The position numbers were made by a program, and so were the translations under genes. From Clostridiales bacterium (GTDB taxonomy: Bacteria > Bacillota > Clostridia > Lachnospirales > Lachnospiraceae), in contig DUNO01000066.1 in NCBI GenBank assembly GCA_012839295.1, positions 62,001 through 126,000 on the forward strand: a DNA stretch of 64,000 bases. The letters run 5' to 3'. Below, piece by piece: positions 52,995 to 62,085 of the stretch. The notes beneath the pieces were generated by a model. That model was not told the origin of the DNA, ran no database searches, and worked only from the letters and a program-made list of their open reading frames with translations. How positions within the stretch are numbered: position 1 is the first letter of the stretch; each line of letters opens with the position of its first letter.

Positions 52995-54271
52995 TTAGCC
53001 ACGATATAGCTTGATCCTACCACCATCCATAGGCCTGGGAAGAAATTCATGATCTGCCATACTCCGCCGCCACGCAGCCCCAGCTCCGGCATCAGCCGCA
53101 ATTTTGCATCCATGCTCCTGACATCATCAAACCATACCACATGTTCGACCCCATTTGCATCCGTATAATTAAAAAACGGGGATGCCGCCGTTTCATCAAA
53201 ATTAACGGCAACTCCATAATTGGAAGCCCTCCAGATTGCCTCCTGGTTCGAAATGGATTCCGCCTTTGTCACGCCCTGGACGAAGGGTAATGGCCAGTCA
53301 TAGGCGTAATTTGGTATTCCCATCAGGATCTTATTCGGGTCAATTACGGATACACCATACTGCAGCACCCTTCTCATGTTGTTTAACGGCGAGGTTGCCA
53401 TTGGGGGCCCAAAGGTGTAACCCCACTCATATGTCATCAGAAGCACCCTGTCTGCAATGGCACCGATACGCGGATAATCATGGGCCTCATAAAGCAATCC
53501 CGTCATCGTACCTGAGGTCTTGGGCGCAAGAGCTACAAGGGTCATAAGGCCTTCCTGGTCCAGCCGGGCATTCACCGCCCTTATAAAATCTATAAATGCC
53601 TCTGTGTCCTCCGGTAAAATGAACTCGAAATCTATGTCCAGTCCCCTATACCCCTTCTCATTCATCGTTGCCACAATTGCCTCAATCAGTGCGGCCTGCC
53701 CCTCCGGGTTAACAAACATATCATGGGCAATCCCTGTATCAAAGGTGCCTTCCTCATTCATAGGGGCCAGCATCATGATCGGTGCAACCCCGAACTCCTG
53801 TGCCAATGCAATTAATTCCGAATCATCAACGGGAACCAACTCACCCTGGGGAGTAAACCCGTAGGTGAAGATCGAAAGATAGGTCAAAAACGGCAGGGTT
53901 TTTCTTAATACCACCCTGTCAATGAAAGGATATGCATAGCCGTTTAGTTCAATCGTATCAATCTTTTCATCCCCTTCGTAGGTAATTACCAGAACCTCCC
54001 CAGGGATCAGTGACACCCCTGTGGCTCTCTGGGGATTGTTTTGCCTGATTTGGTTTACGCTGACATCATACTGCCTGGCGATTGACTGCAGGGTATCGCC
54101 AGCCACGATGGTATGGGTGATATCCGGCCTGCGTATGCCAATGCTCTGGCCTACGACAAGCCTCTCCGGATTTGGCAGCTCATTTTCCAGCATAAGCTGC
54201 TCCTGGGTTATATTATATTGCTGTGCAATTGATGTAAGTGTATCTCCTTCCGTCACAACATGGATCGTCAT
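52988..54271 (-). CDS. LysM-GH18 spore-germination-type hydrolase (YaaH/SleL-like)
   Basis: 427 residues. Two N-terminal LysM peptidoglycan-binding repeats (IHVVTEGDTLTSIAQQYNI, HTIVAGDTLQSIARQYDV) followed by a glycoside hydrolase 18 barrel with catalytic GLDIDFEF (DxxDxDxE-like) near residue 215 and the VLLMTYEWGYTFGPP strand. Family members degrade cortex peptidoglycan during spore germination. No signal peptide, as expected for a spore-coat or mother-cell protein. The last codons and stop lie in dispersed repeat family 1. Confidence 0.93.
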   Translation of the reverse strand: MTIHVVTEGDTLTSIAQQYNITQEQLMLENELPNPERLVVGQSIGIRRPDITHTIVAGDTLQSIARQYDVSVNQIRQNNPQRATGVSLIPGEVLVITYEGDEKIDTIELNGYAYPFIDRVVLRKTLPFLTYLSIFTYGFTPQGELVPVDDSELIALAQEFGVAPIMMLAPMNEEGTFDTGIAHDMFVNPEGQAALIEAIVATMNEKGYRGLDIDFEFILPEDTEAFIDFIRAVNARLDQEGLMTLVALAPKTSGTMTGLLYEAHDYPRIGAIADRVLLMTYEWGYTFGPPMATSPLNNMRRVLQYGVSVIDPNKILMGIPNYAYDWPLPFVQGVTKAESISNQEAIWRASNYGVAVNFDETAASPFFNYTDANGVEHVVWFDDVRSMDAKLRLMPELGLRGGGVWQIMNFFPGLWMVVGSSYIVAKV

Positions 54272-54420
54272 CGCCTCTATTGCCTCCGGCCAAATAACAT
54301 TTAGTATTAATATATGCTTTATAAAATAAGTTTGTGAAATGCTTGCATCAAAAGTTGTCTTAGCATATAATAAGCTTCGAGGTAACTGAAGAATTATTGA
54401 ACAGGATACTGGAGGTAAAG

Positions 54421-54933
54421 ATGAATAACTTCAAAGAAATAGCACCAGACACAATTAAAAAAAATGTCTTCCAGGCCATTGGAAAAGAGTGGATGTTAAT
54501 TACTGCCCGTGATGGTGACAAGGTGAATACAATGACTGCTTCCTGGGGAGGTTTAGGCGTAATGTACGGTAAGAATGTGGCCTTTATCGTTGTCCGCCCC
54601 CAGCGTTATACCAGGGAATTTATCGATAGGTCGGAGACCTTTTCCCTGAGCTTCCTGGATAAAAGCTACCGCAAGATCCTAAACTATCTGGGCACCGTGT
54701 CCGGCCGCACCGAGGATAAAATAGAAAAATCCGGCTTAACTCTGTTACAGGAGGATGCTACTCCTTATTTTGGGGAGTCCCGGCAGGTATTCCTCTGCAA
54801 TAAGCTCCTCAGGCAACCGCTGATGGAAGGCTCCCTGCTAATGAATAACCTGGATTCCAACTTTTACCCGAACAAGGATTACCATATCCTATACATTGCC
54901 GAAATAACAAAAGCCCTGAAGGCTACCAGATAA
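54421..54933 (+). CDS. Flavin reductase-like FMN-binding protein
   Basis: From ATG 54421 (GGAGGTAAAG upstream) 170 residues; the track start adds 8. Split-barrel flavin reductase family: EWMLITARDGDKVNTMTASWGGLGVMYGKNVAFIVVRPQRYT and ETFSLSFLD near residue 75. Likely a flavin-dependent NAD(P)H reductase; partner unknown. Confidence 0.88.
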   Translation: MNNFKEIAPDTIKKNVFQAIGKEWMLITARDGDKVNTMTASWGGLGVMYGKNVAFIVVRPQRYTREFIDRSETFSLSFLDKSYRKILNYLGTVSGRTEDKIEKSGLTLLQEDATPYFGESRQVFLCNKLLRQPLMEGSLLMNNLDSNFYPNKDYHILYIAEITKALKATR

Positions 54934-54960
54934 AAACCCAAAATAATGCATCACCTTTGA

Positions 54961-55015
54961 TGATCCCTCCAAAGCAGACAGTTTAAATACAAAAGCTGCT
55001 ACTTTGGAGGGATCA
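54961..55015. terminator. Bidirectional terminator between flavin reductase and cobO
   Basis: TGATCCCTCCAAAG and CTTTGGAGGGATCA form a perfect 14-bp stem between convergent genes. T-runs are poor. Confidence 0.75.
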
Positions 55016-55052
55016 TATCATTTGCTCCTGCTTTGTTTAGATTTTTTCTTAA

Positions 55053-55577
55053 TCACATCTCAATTCCGTCCCTTGCAGGAATCCCTTTATCATAGGGATG
55101 CTTTATTTTTACTATCTCAGATACATAGTCAGCAAGCTCAAGGAGCTCCTCTGCAGGATCCCTCCCCGTTAACACCACCTCCAAATGCTCCGGCTTTGTT
55201 GCCAGGAACTCTAACAGTACTTTCCTGTCAACCAATTCATAATTGTATGCAGCAATAATTTCATCCAAAATCAGCAACCGGTATTCCTCTTTCCTTGCCG
55301 CCTCCAGGATTCTCGCAAGATAATCTCCATAGGTCTCCCCTGCCCTCTGCTTCGTCTCCTCCGTCATCCTAAAGTAAAAGCCAAAGGTTTCACCGCATAG
55401 CTCCACATGGATATGCTCCGTCTTTTTTAATATATTCAATTCACTGGACTTGTTATCCTTTAAAAACTGTGAAAATAATACCTTTCCTCCATTGCCGGCG
55501 CACCGTATGCCAAGCCCCACCGCAGCGGTTGTCTTCCCTTTTCCGGTTCCCGTATAGATATGAATCAAGCCTTTCAT
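55053..55577 (-). CDS. cobO: Cob(I)alamin/corrinoid adenosyltransferase (CobA/CobO type)
   Basis: Adds the 5'-deoxyadenosyl group to Co(I) corrinoids. From ATG 55577 (AGGAGTGGCT upstream) 174 residues. P-loop GTGKGKTTAAVGLGIRCAG, LLILDEIIAAYNYELVD near the middle and the C-terminal DYVSEIVKIKHPYDKGIPARDGIEM are typical of BtuR/CobO. Last gene of the cobalamin operon. Confidence 0.96.
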   Translation of the reverse strand: MKGLIHIYTGTGKGKTTAAVGLGIRCAGNGGKVLFSQFLKDNKSSELNILKKTEHIHVELCGETFGFYFRMTEETKQRAGETYGDYLARILEAARKEEYRLLILDEIIAAYNYELVDRKVLLEFLATKPEHLEVVLTGRDPAEELLELADYVSEIVKIKHPYDKGIPARDGIEM

Positions 55578-55652
55578 AGCCACTCCTGTCCGTGTATCCA
55601 ATACACCATTAAGATTTTTTTAATTATCCAAAGCTTACACCAGGCTTCATGC

Positions 55653-57164
55653 TTACACGCCGCCAGCATTCAGTATGCCGTATATCTCCTCCATATGGAG
55701 ATGCTGCCTTAAGGTATCTGCCAAAATATTATACTGCATTTCCTTATGCCCGGCATAATCCCTTATGCTCTCCTGGCCCATATCGATATTCTTTTCCTTC
55801 GCAAGGCAGGAAACCAGCTTCGCCGCCACCTGCTCCTTGTCAAAGATGCCATGGATATAGGTTCCGTAAACATTGCCGCAATATGCACCATCCGCTTTGC
55901 GTTCACCGTCTATGATATTGGAAACGCCAGATAGCGCAGGAAGCTCCTCACGGAAGGTTGAAACTCCCATATGGATTTCATATCCCTCAACGCCTTCCCC
56001 TGACAGCTCCGCCAAGACCCCATCCAGCTTCTGAAAACTTCCAACCACCCTGGTCCTGACCTTACTCCCCTGAAATACCGTATCCATGGGCAGTAGCTTC
56101 ATTCCCTTTATGGTTCCGCCAGCCTCCACCCCATCCGGGTCGCTTATATTATCCCCGAGCATCTGGAAGCCCCCGCAGATGCCAAAGATCACCTTATTCT
56201 CAGCCGCCTTCTTTAGAACCGCTGCCTCCAGCCCGCTTTGCCTCAGCCAAAGCATATCCTCCATCGTATTCTTTGTACCAGGAAGGATAATCATATCAGG
56301 ATTCTTTAATTCCGATACCGAGCCAACATACCGGAGGGACACTCCCTTGATATTCTCAAGTATGTTAAAGTCCGTGAAATTCGAGATTTTCGGGAGCCGG
56401 ATGACTGCAATGTCAATCAGCCCCACTTCCTTTTTCACATGGAAGCGCTCCGTAAGGCTGTCTTCCTCCTCCACATCCAGGTACATATAAGGAGTTACGC
56501 CCAGCACCGGTACCCCTGCCTTCTGCTCCAGCATCTCCACACCGGGATCCAGGATGCTCTTATCCCCCCGGAACTTATTTATAATCAGGCCTTTCACAAG
56601 GCCTTTTTCATCCTTCTCTAACAGCTGCATGGTGCCCAAGAGCTGTGCAAACACTCCCCCGCGGTCAATGTCCCCTACAATCAGTACCGGAGCGTTAACC
56701 AGCTTAGCCATGCCCATGTTCACAATATCCTCCGTCTTTAAGTTAATCTCGGCCGGGCTTCCGGCTCCCTCAATAACAATGATATCATATTCCTCTCCTA
56801 ATTTATGGTATGCCTTCAGGATATCCGGAACCAGCTGCTTCTTATATTTAAAATATTCCCTGGCATTCATGTTCTCCCGGACCTCACCGTTCACAATGAC
56901 CTGGGATCCCGTATCCGAGGTCGGCTTCAGTAAAATAGGATTCATCAGGACGGAGGGCTCTATTCCTGCCGCCTCCGCCTGCATCACCTGGGCTCTCCCC
57001 ATCTCCAGGCCTTCCTTCGTAATATAGGAATTTAAGGCCATATTCTGGGATTTAAAGGGCGCCACCTTATAACCATCCTGGGCAAAGATACGGCATAGGC
57101 CTGCCGTAATCAGACTTTTCCCCACATTTGACATGGTTCCCTGTATCATAATCGCTTTTGCCAT
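55653..57164 (-). CDS. cobQ: Cobyric acid synthase
   Basis: Amidates adenosylcobyrinic a,c-diamide at four positions. 503 residues. N-terminal dethiobiotin-synthetase-like ATP domain ([27 protein letters not shown]) and C-terminal glutaminase domain with the nucleophile in [13 protein letters not shown] and the His in GTYIHGIFD. The ATG lies within the 3' end of cobD, a 19-base overlap, with GGGGAGGCGG as ribosome site. Confidence 0.97.
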   Translation of the reverse strand: MAKAIMIQGTMSNVGKSLITAGLCRIFAQDGYKVAPFKSQNMALNSYITKEGLEMGRAQVMQAEAAGIEPSVLMNPILLKPTSDTGSQVIVNGEVRENMNAREYFKYKKQLVPDILKAYHKLGEEYDIIVIEGAGSPAEINLKTEDIVNMGMAKLVNAPVLIVGDIDRGGVFAQLLGTMQLLEKDEKGLVKGLIINKFRGDKSILDPGVEMLEQKAGVPVLGVTPYMYLDVEEEDSLTERFHVKKEVGLIDIAVIRLPKISNFTDFNILENIKGVSLRYVGSVSELKNPDMIILPGTKNTMEDMLWLRQSGLEAAVLKKAAENKVIFGICGGFQMLGDNISDPDGVEAGGTIKGMKLLPMDTVFQGSKVRTRVVGSFQKLDGVLAELSGEGVEGYEIHMGVSTFREELPALSGVSNIIDGERKADGAYCGNVYGTYIHGIFDKEQVAAKLVSCLAKEKNIDMGQESIRDYAGHKEMQYNILADTLRQHLHMEEIYGILNAGGV

Positions 57165-58309
57165 AAGCTAACCGCCTCCCCTAATATTTTAACCAATTGT
57201 ACATTTTCCTCATGCTTTTTCACCGCGATACGGTAATAGCCTTCCTCCAACCCCCGGTAATTACTGCAATCACGGATCAGAATGCCCCGCTCCAGGCAAA
57301 AGGAGGCTAATCCCGGCGTCCCGCGGAAAAAAATATAATTTGCCTTAGGGCAGTATATCTGAAAGCCCAGCTTCATAAGCTCCCCTGACAGATAAGCCCT
57401 CTCCTGTTTTACTAGCTCCAGGGAAGCCGTTACATATCCTGTCTCCTTTAAAGCCGCTACCCCTGCCAGCTGTGCCGGGATGGAGACATTCCAGGGCTGT
57501 GCCGCCTCCTTCATCCGGAGCAGGAATTCCCTGTTGGAACAGATTCCGTAGCCAAGCCGGAGCCCGGGCATCGCATATAATTTCGTAAATGCCTTCAGAA
57601 GCATTAAGTGCTTTGCCTCTCCTATCTGCTCCAGCACTGAATAGCTCCTGCCTTCTTCCACAAAATCCAGAAAGCACTCATCCACCAGCAGCCAGATGGA
57701 AAGCTCTTCACATTTTTGGATGATCCGCTCCATCAGTTTTTTCTCCGTAAGGCTGCCCGTGGGATTATTGGGGTTACACAGGAAAATAATATCGATGTCC
57801 TCCCTAATGGCATCCAGGAAATCCTCCCGCAGTAAAAAATCATCTTCTTCCCTCAATAGAAAATACTCCAGACCACAATCCACCACACGCAGAGCCTTTT
57901 CATATTCATAAAAGGATGGTACCGGAAGCAGAGCCTTCTTTGGCTTTAACGCCAGAACCAAGGAATAGATGATATCCGCTGCCCCATTTCCACAGATGAC
58001 CTGCTCCATGGGAACCTTTGCCGACCGGGCTATCTCCTTCCGAAGCTCCCTGCATTCCACATCCGGATAGCTGGCTGAAAGCCTTACCCCCTTACAGGCG
58101 GCCTCCGCAACGCCCTCCGGTATGCCCAGCAAATTAATATTGGCAGAAAAATCTATAAGAGCTTCCCTTTGATAAATGTCTCCTCCATGCTTATGTCCAT
58201 GCCCATAACTATGGGCATTCCCTTCACTACACAAATCACCAGAAAAGTGCCGGCATGGACCCGGTCCCTCCATTCGCTTATTTATTTTATTTCTTTCAAC
58301 CTTATGCAT
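57146..58309 (-). CDS. cobD: L-threonine-O-3-phosphate decarboxylase with His-rich N-terminal extension
   Basis: PLP enzyme producing (R)-1-amino-2-propanol phosphate for the nucleotide loop. 387 residues. Aminotransferase class I fold; HGGDIYQRE and [13 protein letters not shown] at the proper N-terminus, [12 protein letters not shown], and PLP Lys in [18 protein letters not shown]. About 43 extra residues precede HGGD ([22 protein letters not shown]...GHGHK) and are encoded wholly by leader element family 3. The true start is unclear: the first ATG has only a weak site. Confidence 0.94.
   Translation of the reverse strand: MHKVERNKINKRMEGPGPCRHFSGDLCSEGNAHSYGHGHKHGGDIYQREALIDFSANINLLGIPEGVAEAACKGVRLSASYPDVECRELRKEIARSAKVPMEQVICGNGAADIIYSLVLALKPKKALLPVPSFYEYEKALRVVDCGLEYFLLREEDDFLLREDFLDAIREDIDIIFLCNPNNPTGSLTEKKLMERIIQKCEELSIWLLVDECFLDFVEEGRSYSVLEQIGEAKHLMLLKAFTKLYAMPGLRLGYGICSNREFLLRMKEAAQPWNVSIPAQLAGVAALKETGYVTASLELVKQERAYLSGELMKLGFQIYCPKANYIFFRGTPGLASFCLERGILIRDCSNYRGLEEGYYRIAVKKHEENVQLVKILGEAVSLWQKRL
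58186..58303 (-). promoter_or_regulatory. Leader element family 3, copy 2 (fused into cobD)
   Basis: Minus-strand copy. GTCCATGCC/GGCATGGAC arms at 58252-58260 and 58195-58203; competing hairpin ATGCCCATA/TATGGGCAT is a perfect 9 bp. Here the element is in frame with cobD and contributes its Cys/His-rich N-terminus. Confidence 0.8.
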
Positions 58310-58357
58310 CCCTTATCTTTTTCCCCTTCCCTGTCTTCCTTCTTACTATAATATAAG

Positions 58358-58447
58358 TTATGAGAAGTTGCCTTTTAACTTCTCATAAAAGGCGCCGCAC
58401 TTGCGCCGTTCATCCCGATTATAGGAAGCCGTATCTTGCTTCCTATA
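58358..58447 (-). other. Two hairpins between cbiB and cobD
   Basis: TTATGAGAAGTT/AACTTCTCATAA (12 bp) and TATAGGAAGC/GCTTCCTATA (10 bp, including the cbiB stop). Neither has a U-tract on the minus strand, so they may be RNA-processing or stability structures within the operon. Confidence 0.65.
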
Positions 58448-59414
58448 ATATAAAAAACAGAACCAGAAGCTTAATGCCGCCACAGAAAAGCAGGCCAAGC
58501 ATTGCGGTATAGTAGAGCAGTTCATTCGCCCTTTTGATGTCCGCCACCGTAGCGGGCCTTATATTATCACCGATGGTTTTCTTCTGGTATAGCTTCCCAA
58601 AATAATAGGCATCCCCGGCAAGCTGAATCTCCAGCGCCCCTGCTGTGACCGCCTCCGTATGGGCGGAATTCGGGCTTGCGTGGTTGAACCGGTCCCTGAG
58701 GTAGACCCTCCAGGCCTTTTTCGCAGGGAGTCCCCTGACCGCCGCTGCCCCTATCATCAGGTAGGCCGACAGCCTTGCGGGAAGGTAATTTAACACATCA
58801 TCCAGCTTAGCGGCAGCCCTGCCAAAATAAAGATACTTATCATTTTTATAACCCACCATGGAATCCATGGTATTCACCGCTTTATAGAAAAATCCAAGCA
58901 CCGGCCCACCAATTGCCATATAGAAAATAGGGGCAATGCTGCCGTCTGAAGTATTCTCCGCCACCGTTTCCACCGCCGCTTTAATGATCCCTTCCTGCGT
59001 AAGTGACTCAGTATCCCTTCCTACAATCATGGATACCGCCCTTCTTCCACCTTCCAGGTCGCCTGCCTTCAATGCATCATAAACCTTCATGCTCTCCACC
59101 TTTAGGGATTTTGTGGCTAACAGCTGATAGCACATGATTGCTTCCAGGAGGATTCCCGCATATACATTCCAACGAAATACAAGCACTAAAAGGGCTGCCG
59201 GTATTCCCGCCGACAGGATAACCACAGCCAGGACGAGAATAACACCTGCCACCAGTTCCCCCTTCTTCGTTCCCGGAAATGCCTTCCGCAGCAGCTTTTC
59301 CATAACTGTAATCAGCATTCCTATCCCACGGACAGGATGCCAAAGTGAGTGAGGATCCCCAAAGACTAAATCCAGAAGGAAGCCGATGGCTAAGGCAATT
59401 AACGAATACTGCAT
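58443..59414 (-). CDS. cbiB: Adenosylcobinamide-phosphate synthase
   Basis: Membrane enzyme joining aminopropanol phosphate to cobyric acid. From ATG 59414 about 323 residues; the track adds 30 that overlap cobC in another frame. Motifs: LLDLVFGDPHSLWHPVRGIGMLI, AVETVAENTSDGSIAPIFYMAIGGP, and RDRFNHASPNSAHTEAVTAGALEIQLAG. Several membrane segments. GGAGGGGAGG precedes the start, and the gene overlaps the end of cobC by 16 bases. Confidence 0.95.
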   Translation of the reverse strand: MQYSLIALAIGFLLDLVFGDPHSLWHPVRGIGMLITVMEKLLRKAFPGTKKGELVAGVILVLAVVILSAGIPAALLVLVFRWNVYAGILLEAIMCYQLLATKSLKVESMKVYDALKAGDLEGGRRAVSMIVGRDTESLTQEGIIKAAVETVAENTSDGSIAPIFYMAIGGPVLGFFYKAVNTMDSMVGYKNDKYLYFGRAAAKLDDVLNYLPARLSAYLMIGAAAVRGLPAKKAWRVYLRDRFNHASPNSAHTEAVTAGALEIQLAGDAYYFGKLYQKKTIGDNIRPATVADIKRANELLYYTAMLGLLFCGGIKLLVLFFIL

Positions 59415-60040
59415 ATATTGACCAGCCTCCCCTCCGGCGCTTTCTCTTCCTTCTTCCCCGCATCTATTTCCTTTACCGCTTCTTCCACTTCTATTTCCTT
59501 CCATTCAGCCACGTATCCATTGCCATTTTCTGTGTGCCAGGCATAATAATCCTGCCTCGGATCTGCATATTGCTCCAGGATACTCATGATTGTTCCCCCG
59601 TGGACTACGAATGCCACGGTCCCATAGCCTGCTTTCAGGCTGATTCCTATCACCCTTTGAAATTCCCGGATACATCGCTCTTTAAAATCCCAGACCGCCT
59701 CTCCGCCCGGGAATGGCAGTGTACCTCCGCTGTCCACCCACTTCTGGTATTTCTCGTTATCAGCCAATTCCAGATAGTTCTTATTCTCAAATTCCCCGAA
59801 ATCACATTCCCTAAAATCCTCACAAACTACCGGGGTAAGCTCCGGATAGACCAGCCTTGCCGTCTCCCTGCACCTGACCAGGGGACTGACAAAGACCGCC
59901 TCCGCCTGGGGAAATTCCATCTGTTCCAGATCCGGGATTTCCTCCTGGCATAGCCCTTCATCCGTGACACCTATATACCGTTTCAGCAAGTTTCCGCTGG
60001 TCGGAAAATGCCGGAGTAAAATAACCCTAAGCATGCTCAT
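59399..60040 (-). CDS. cobC: Histidine phosphatase, alpha-ribazole phosphatase type
   Basis: Phosphoglycerate-mutase-like phosphatase that removes the phosphate from alpha-ribazole phosphate or cobalamin phosphate; the role is inferred from context. The phospho-His motif reads LLRHFPTSGN, with Phe where RHG is usual. FRECDFGEFENKNYLEL and VVHGGTIMSIL supply the remaining catalytic residues. A C-terminal tail (EEAVKEIDAGKKEEKAPEG) is unusual. Start is uncertain (60046, 60040 or 60034); no Shine-Dalgarno, because leader element copy 3 runs into it. A 32-codon frame in that element ends inside the gene start and could couple translation. Confidence 0.88.
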   Translation of the reverse strand: MSMLRVILLRHFPTSGNLLKRYIGVTDEGLCQEEIPDLEQMEFPQAEAVFVSPLVRCRETARLVYPELTPVVCEDFRECDFGEFENKNYLELADNEKYQKWVDSGGTLPFPGGEAVWDFKERCIREFQRVIGISLKAGYGTVAFVVHGGTIMSILEQYADPRQDYYAWHTENGNGYVAEWKEIEVEEAVKEIDAGKKEEKAPEGRLVNICSIR

Positions 60041-60152
60041 GTCCATGCCCAATCACTACGGGCATTGCCCCTGTACTGCAAAAATCGCCATGAAAGTGCC
60101 AGCATGGACCCGGTCCCCCCTTCATTGATTAATTTTATTTTTCTCAACCTTA
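60031..60152 (-). promoter_or_regulatory. Leader element family 3, copy 3 (before cobC)
   Basis: Minus-strand copy with arms 60101-60109 (GTCCATGCT) and 60041-60049 (GGCATGGAC), one G-U. The ATGCCC/GGGCAT hairpin is present. A 32-codon frame starts at an ATG overlapping the upstream TGA stop and reads KGGPGPCWHFHGDFCSTGAM...GHGHEHA, ending in TAG within the cobC start. Confidence 0.8.
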
Positions 60153-60526
60153 ATCACCGTCCCAATCCCGCAAATAACACGATGGACTTCCTGGGCAGCA
60201 GCCGCAAGCCGGCAGCAGATTCTACCCGTTGTCTCCCTGTACTCCCGGACGGAAGGCTCCATGGGAACAATACCACAGCCCAGTTCATCCACGATAATCA
60301 CAGCCTTCGGATTAACCTCAAGGATTTCTTCTACCAATGCATTCACATCCTGCCCCTCCCGGAGCATACGTTCAATCCAAAGATGAAAATGATTTATAAT
60401 TGGCTTTCCTAAAAGCTCCTGCCTGCTGCAGGTGAGGCCGTCTGCCGCATCCTCCCTATTCATACCCGTAATATCCAGCGCATAATCAAGCTTTCCCTGA
60501 AATGCACCTCCACTGATTAACCACAT
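60122..60526 (-). CDS. CobU-like paralogue with degenerate P-loop
   Basis: About 134 residues from ATG 60526 (the track starts 17 codons earlier at a GTG). Resembles adenosylcobinamide kinase/guanylyltransferase: WLISGGAFQGKLDYALDITG replaces the usual GGxxSGKS loop, and the C-terminus AVIIVDELGCGIVPMEPSVREYRETTGRICCRLAAAAQEVHRVICGI is clearly CobU-like. It is shorter than CobU (182 here) and the P-loop Ser/Thr is Leu, so kinase activity is doubtful. An intact cobU lies two genes upstream. The ribosome site is not visible; element copy 4 precedes it. Confidence 0.85.
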   Translation of the reverse strand: MWLISGGAFQGKLDYALDITGMNREDAADGLTCSRQELLGKPIINHFHLWIERMLREGQDVNALVEEILEVNPKAVIIVDELGCGIVPMEPSVREYRETTGRICCRLAAAAQEVHRVICGIGTVIKVEKNKINQ

Positions 60527-60527
60527 A

Positions 60528-60710
60528 ATTCTATCCATGCCCTTTACACAGCATAAAATTCTATGAACGCAAAACACAGAATTCTATGAATACATGACAC
60601 AGAACTCTATGAACACAGAGTTCCATGAACACAGAATATAGAATTCTATGAAAGTTCCGGCATGAATCCGATCCCCCTTTCGCTTATTGATTCCATCTAT
60701 TTTAACCTTC
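60528..60710 (-). promoter_or_regulatory. Leader element family 3, copy 4 (diverged, before CobU-like gene)
   Basis: Minus-strand copy: the 5' part (AATAAGCGAAAGGGGGATCGG, ATGCCGG, ACTTTCAT) and the 3' GGGCATGG before the start are kept, but the middle is replaced by several near-copies of AGAATTCTATGAACACA (plus strand). Arms ATTCATGCC (60659-60667) and GGCATGGAT (60533-60541) still pair over 9 bases; the terminal G-C of the other copies is A-U here, a compensatory change. Confidence 0.7.
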
Positions 60711-61461
60711 CTCCAATGATCGCGCAAATGACGATGGTAAGCTCACATAACTGGAGAAAATATCCTGCCAAATCCCCGGTAATTCCTCCAAATTCCTTTA
60801 CTGCCATGCGGTAATAATACAAAAACAGGAGCGATACTGCAGCCAGACAAATAGTACCGGTCTTCCAATTAACCAAAAGCATTCCGCCAAACCCCAGCAA
60901 GAGAAAGACCATCATAACAGCTCCCGTACGCCTCTTATTAGCCCCATTGGAAAAAGTAGCCGCCAAACCACTGTTCTTTGCAAGTGGAAAGGTTACCACC
61001 GCCAGCCCGCTAAGTGCCCTGGAAATAACAAAACCGATTGCCGCTGCCGGAAGGATCTCCGGCGTCATCTCATACCAAAAGCCATAGCTTAAAAGCAGAT
61101 AGCCAATACAGGCAATTACCGCAAAAGCACCGGTATTGGGATCCTTTAATATCTCCAGCTTCCTCTCCCTTGACTGGTAGGAGCAGCGCGCATCCACCGT
61201 ATCCATAAAGCCGTCCATATGGATCCCTCCTGTAAGAAGGAGGGGGATTAAAATGATAATTACCGTATCAAAGACCCTGCTCATGCCCAGGATATCCGAT
61301 ATCCTGCCCCAGAAATATAGCGCTCCCCCCACAACTGCCCCAACCAAAGGAAAAAAGCACATGGCATATCTCATATTCTCCTTTGACCATTCTACTCCTG
61401 GCATGGGTATCTTGGAATACATGGCAAATGCAATGATTAAGCTGCTAAACATCCGCTTCAT
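60697..61461 (-). CDS. cobS: Adenosylcobinamide-GDP ribazoletransferase (cobalamin synthase)
   Basis: Integral membrane enzyme joining alpha-ribazole to adenosylcobinamide-GDP. 254 residues with about six membrane segments; conserved GGIHMDGFMDTVDARCSYQSRERKLEILKDPNTGAFAVI near residue 80 is the signature. The ribosome site AAGGAGAGG lies 15 bases before the first ATG, so an ATG three codons inside is also possible. Confidence 0.95.
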   Translation of the reverse strand: MKRMFSSLIIAFAMYSKIPMPGVEWSKENMRYAMCFFPLVGAVVGGALYFWGRISDILGMSRVFDTVIIILIPLLLTGGIHMDGFMDTVDARCSYQSRERKLEILKDPNTGAFAVIACIGYLLLSYGFWYEMTPEILPAAAIGFVISRALSGLAVVTFPLAKNSGLAATFSNGANKRRTGAVMMVFLLLGFGGMLLVNWKTGTICLAAVSLLFLYYYRMAVKEFGGITGDLAGYFLQLCELTIVICAIIGGRLK

Positions 61462-61504
61462 ATATAGTGGGAACCTCTCCTTCTTCTTAATTCTTATCAG
61501 TTTT

Positions 61505-62053
61505 TTATTTACTTTTTATCTCTACCTGTTTCTCCGATACCATTACTGGAATACCATGCACCACCTCAATGACCTGATCCGACTGTCGGCTGATCCTGCG
61601 GTTGATGTTCCCAAGCACTTTTAAATATTCTCCCGTTGTAGGATCGTAATTTCCGCCATCCTCAAAAACATTATTTGTAACTATAAATAAATTTTTCGCT
61701 TGTCCCATCAATTTTTCTATTCCTTCCAGGATCGCCTCCTCCGTATGTTCTTTTGCACCGGAAGCGGAAAACATCTCGTTTGCCACCAGATTTGACATAC
61801 ATTCCAGCAGCACGGAGGTATTCTCCGGCAAAGTGACCTGCTCCAGTCCCACATAACGCTCCATCGTCAGAAAGCCCTTATTTTGGCGCATGCTTTGGTG
61901 CCTTTGGATCTTTCGCAGGGTCTCCTCTCCAAAGGGCTGCATGGTCGCGATATAGAGTAAATTACTCCCATCCTCCTTGCCCTGCTGCACGATCCGGTTT
62001 TCCGCATATTCTGATTTCCCGCTTCCGCTTCCGCCAATAATTAATGCTACCAT
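61505..62053 (-). CDS. cobU: Adenosylcobinamide kinase/guanylyltransferase
   Basis: Phosphorylates and then guanylates adenosylcobinamide. 182 residues. P-loop LIIGGSGSGKSEYAENRI, LLYIATMQPFGEETLRKIQRHQSMR, FIVTNNVFEDG and the C-terminal QVIEVVHGIPV match CobU. Start follows GGAGAGCT. Intact, unlike the paralogue at 60122. Confidence 0.93.
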   Translation of the reverse strand: MVALIIGGSGSGKSEYAENRIVQQGKEDGSNLLYIATMQPFGEETLRKIQRHQSMRQNKGFLTMERYVGLEQVTLPENTSVLLECMSNLVANEMFSASGAKEHTEEAILEGIEKLMGQAKNLFIVTNNVFEDGGNYDPTTGEYLKVLGNINRRISRQSDQVIEVVHGIPVMVSEKQVEIKSK

Positions 62054-62085
62054 AGCTCTCCATTCCTGATTATTCTACAAGTTCT

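Noticed and set aside
59405-59504. N-terminal 30 residues of the cbiB track ORF
   Set aside because: Overlaps cobC in another frame with Gly/Arg/Glu-rich low-complexity sequence; the internal ATG has the ribosome site and the family's normal N-terminus.
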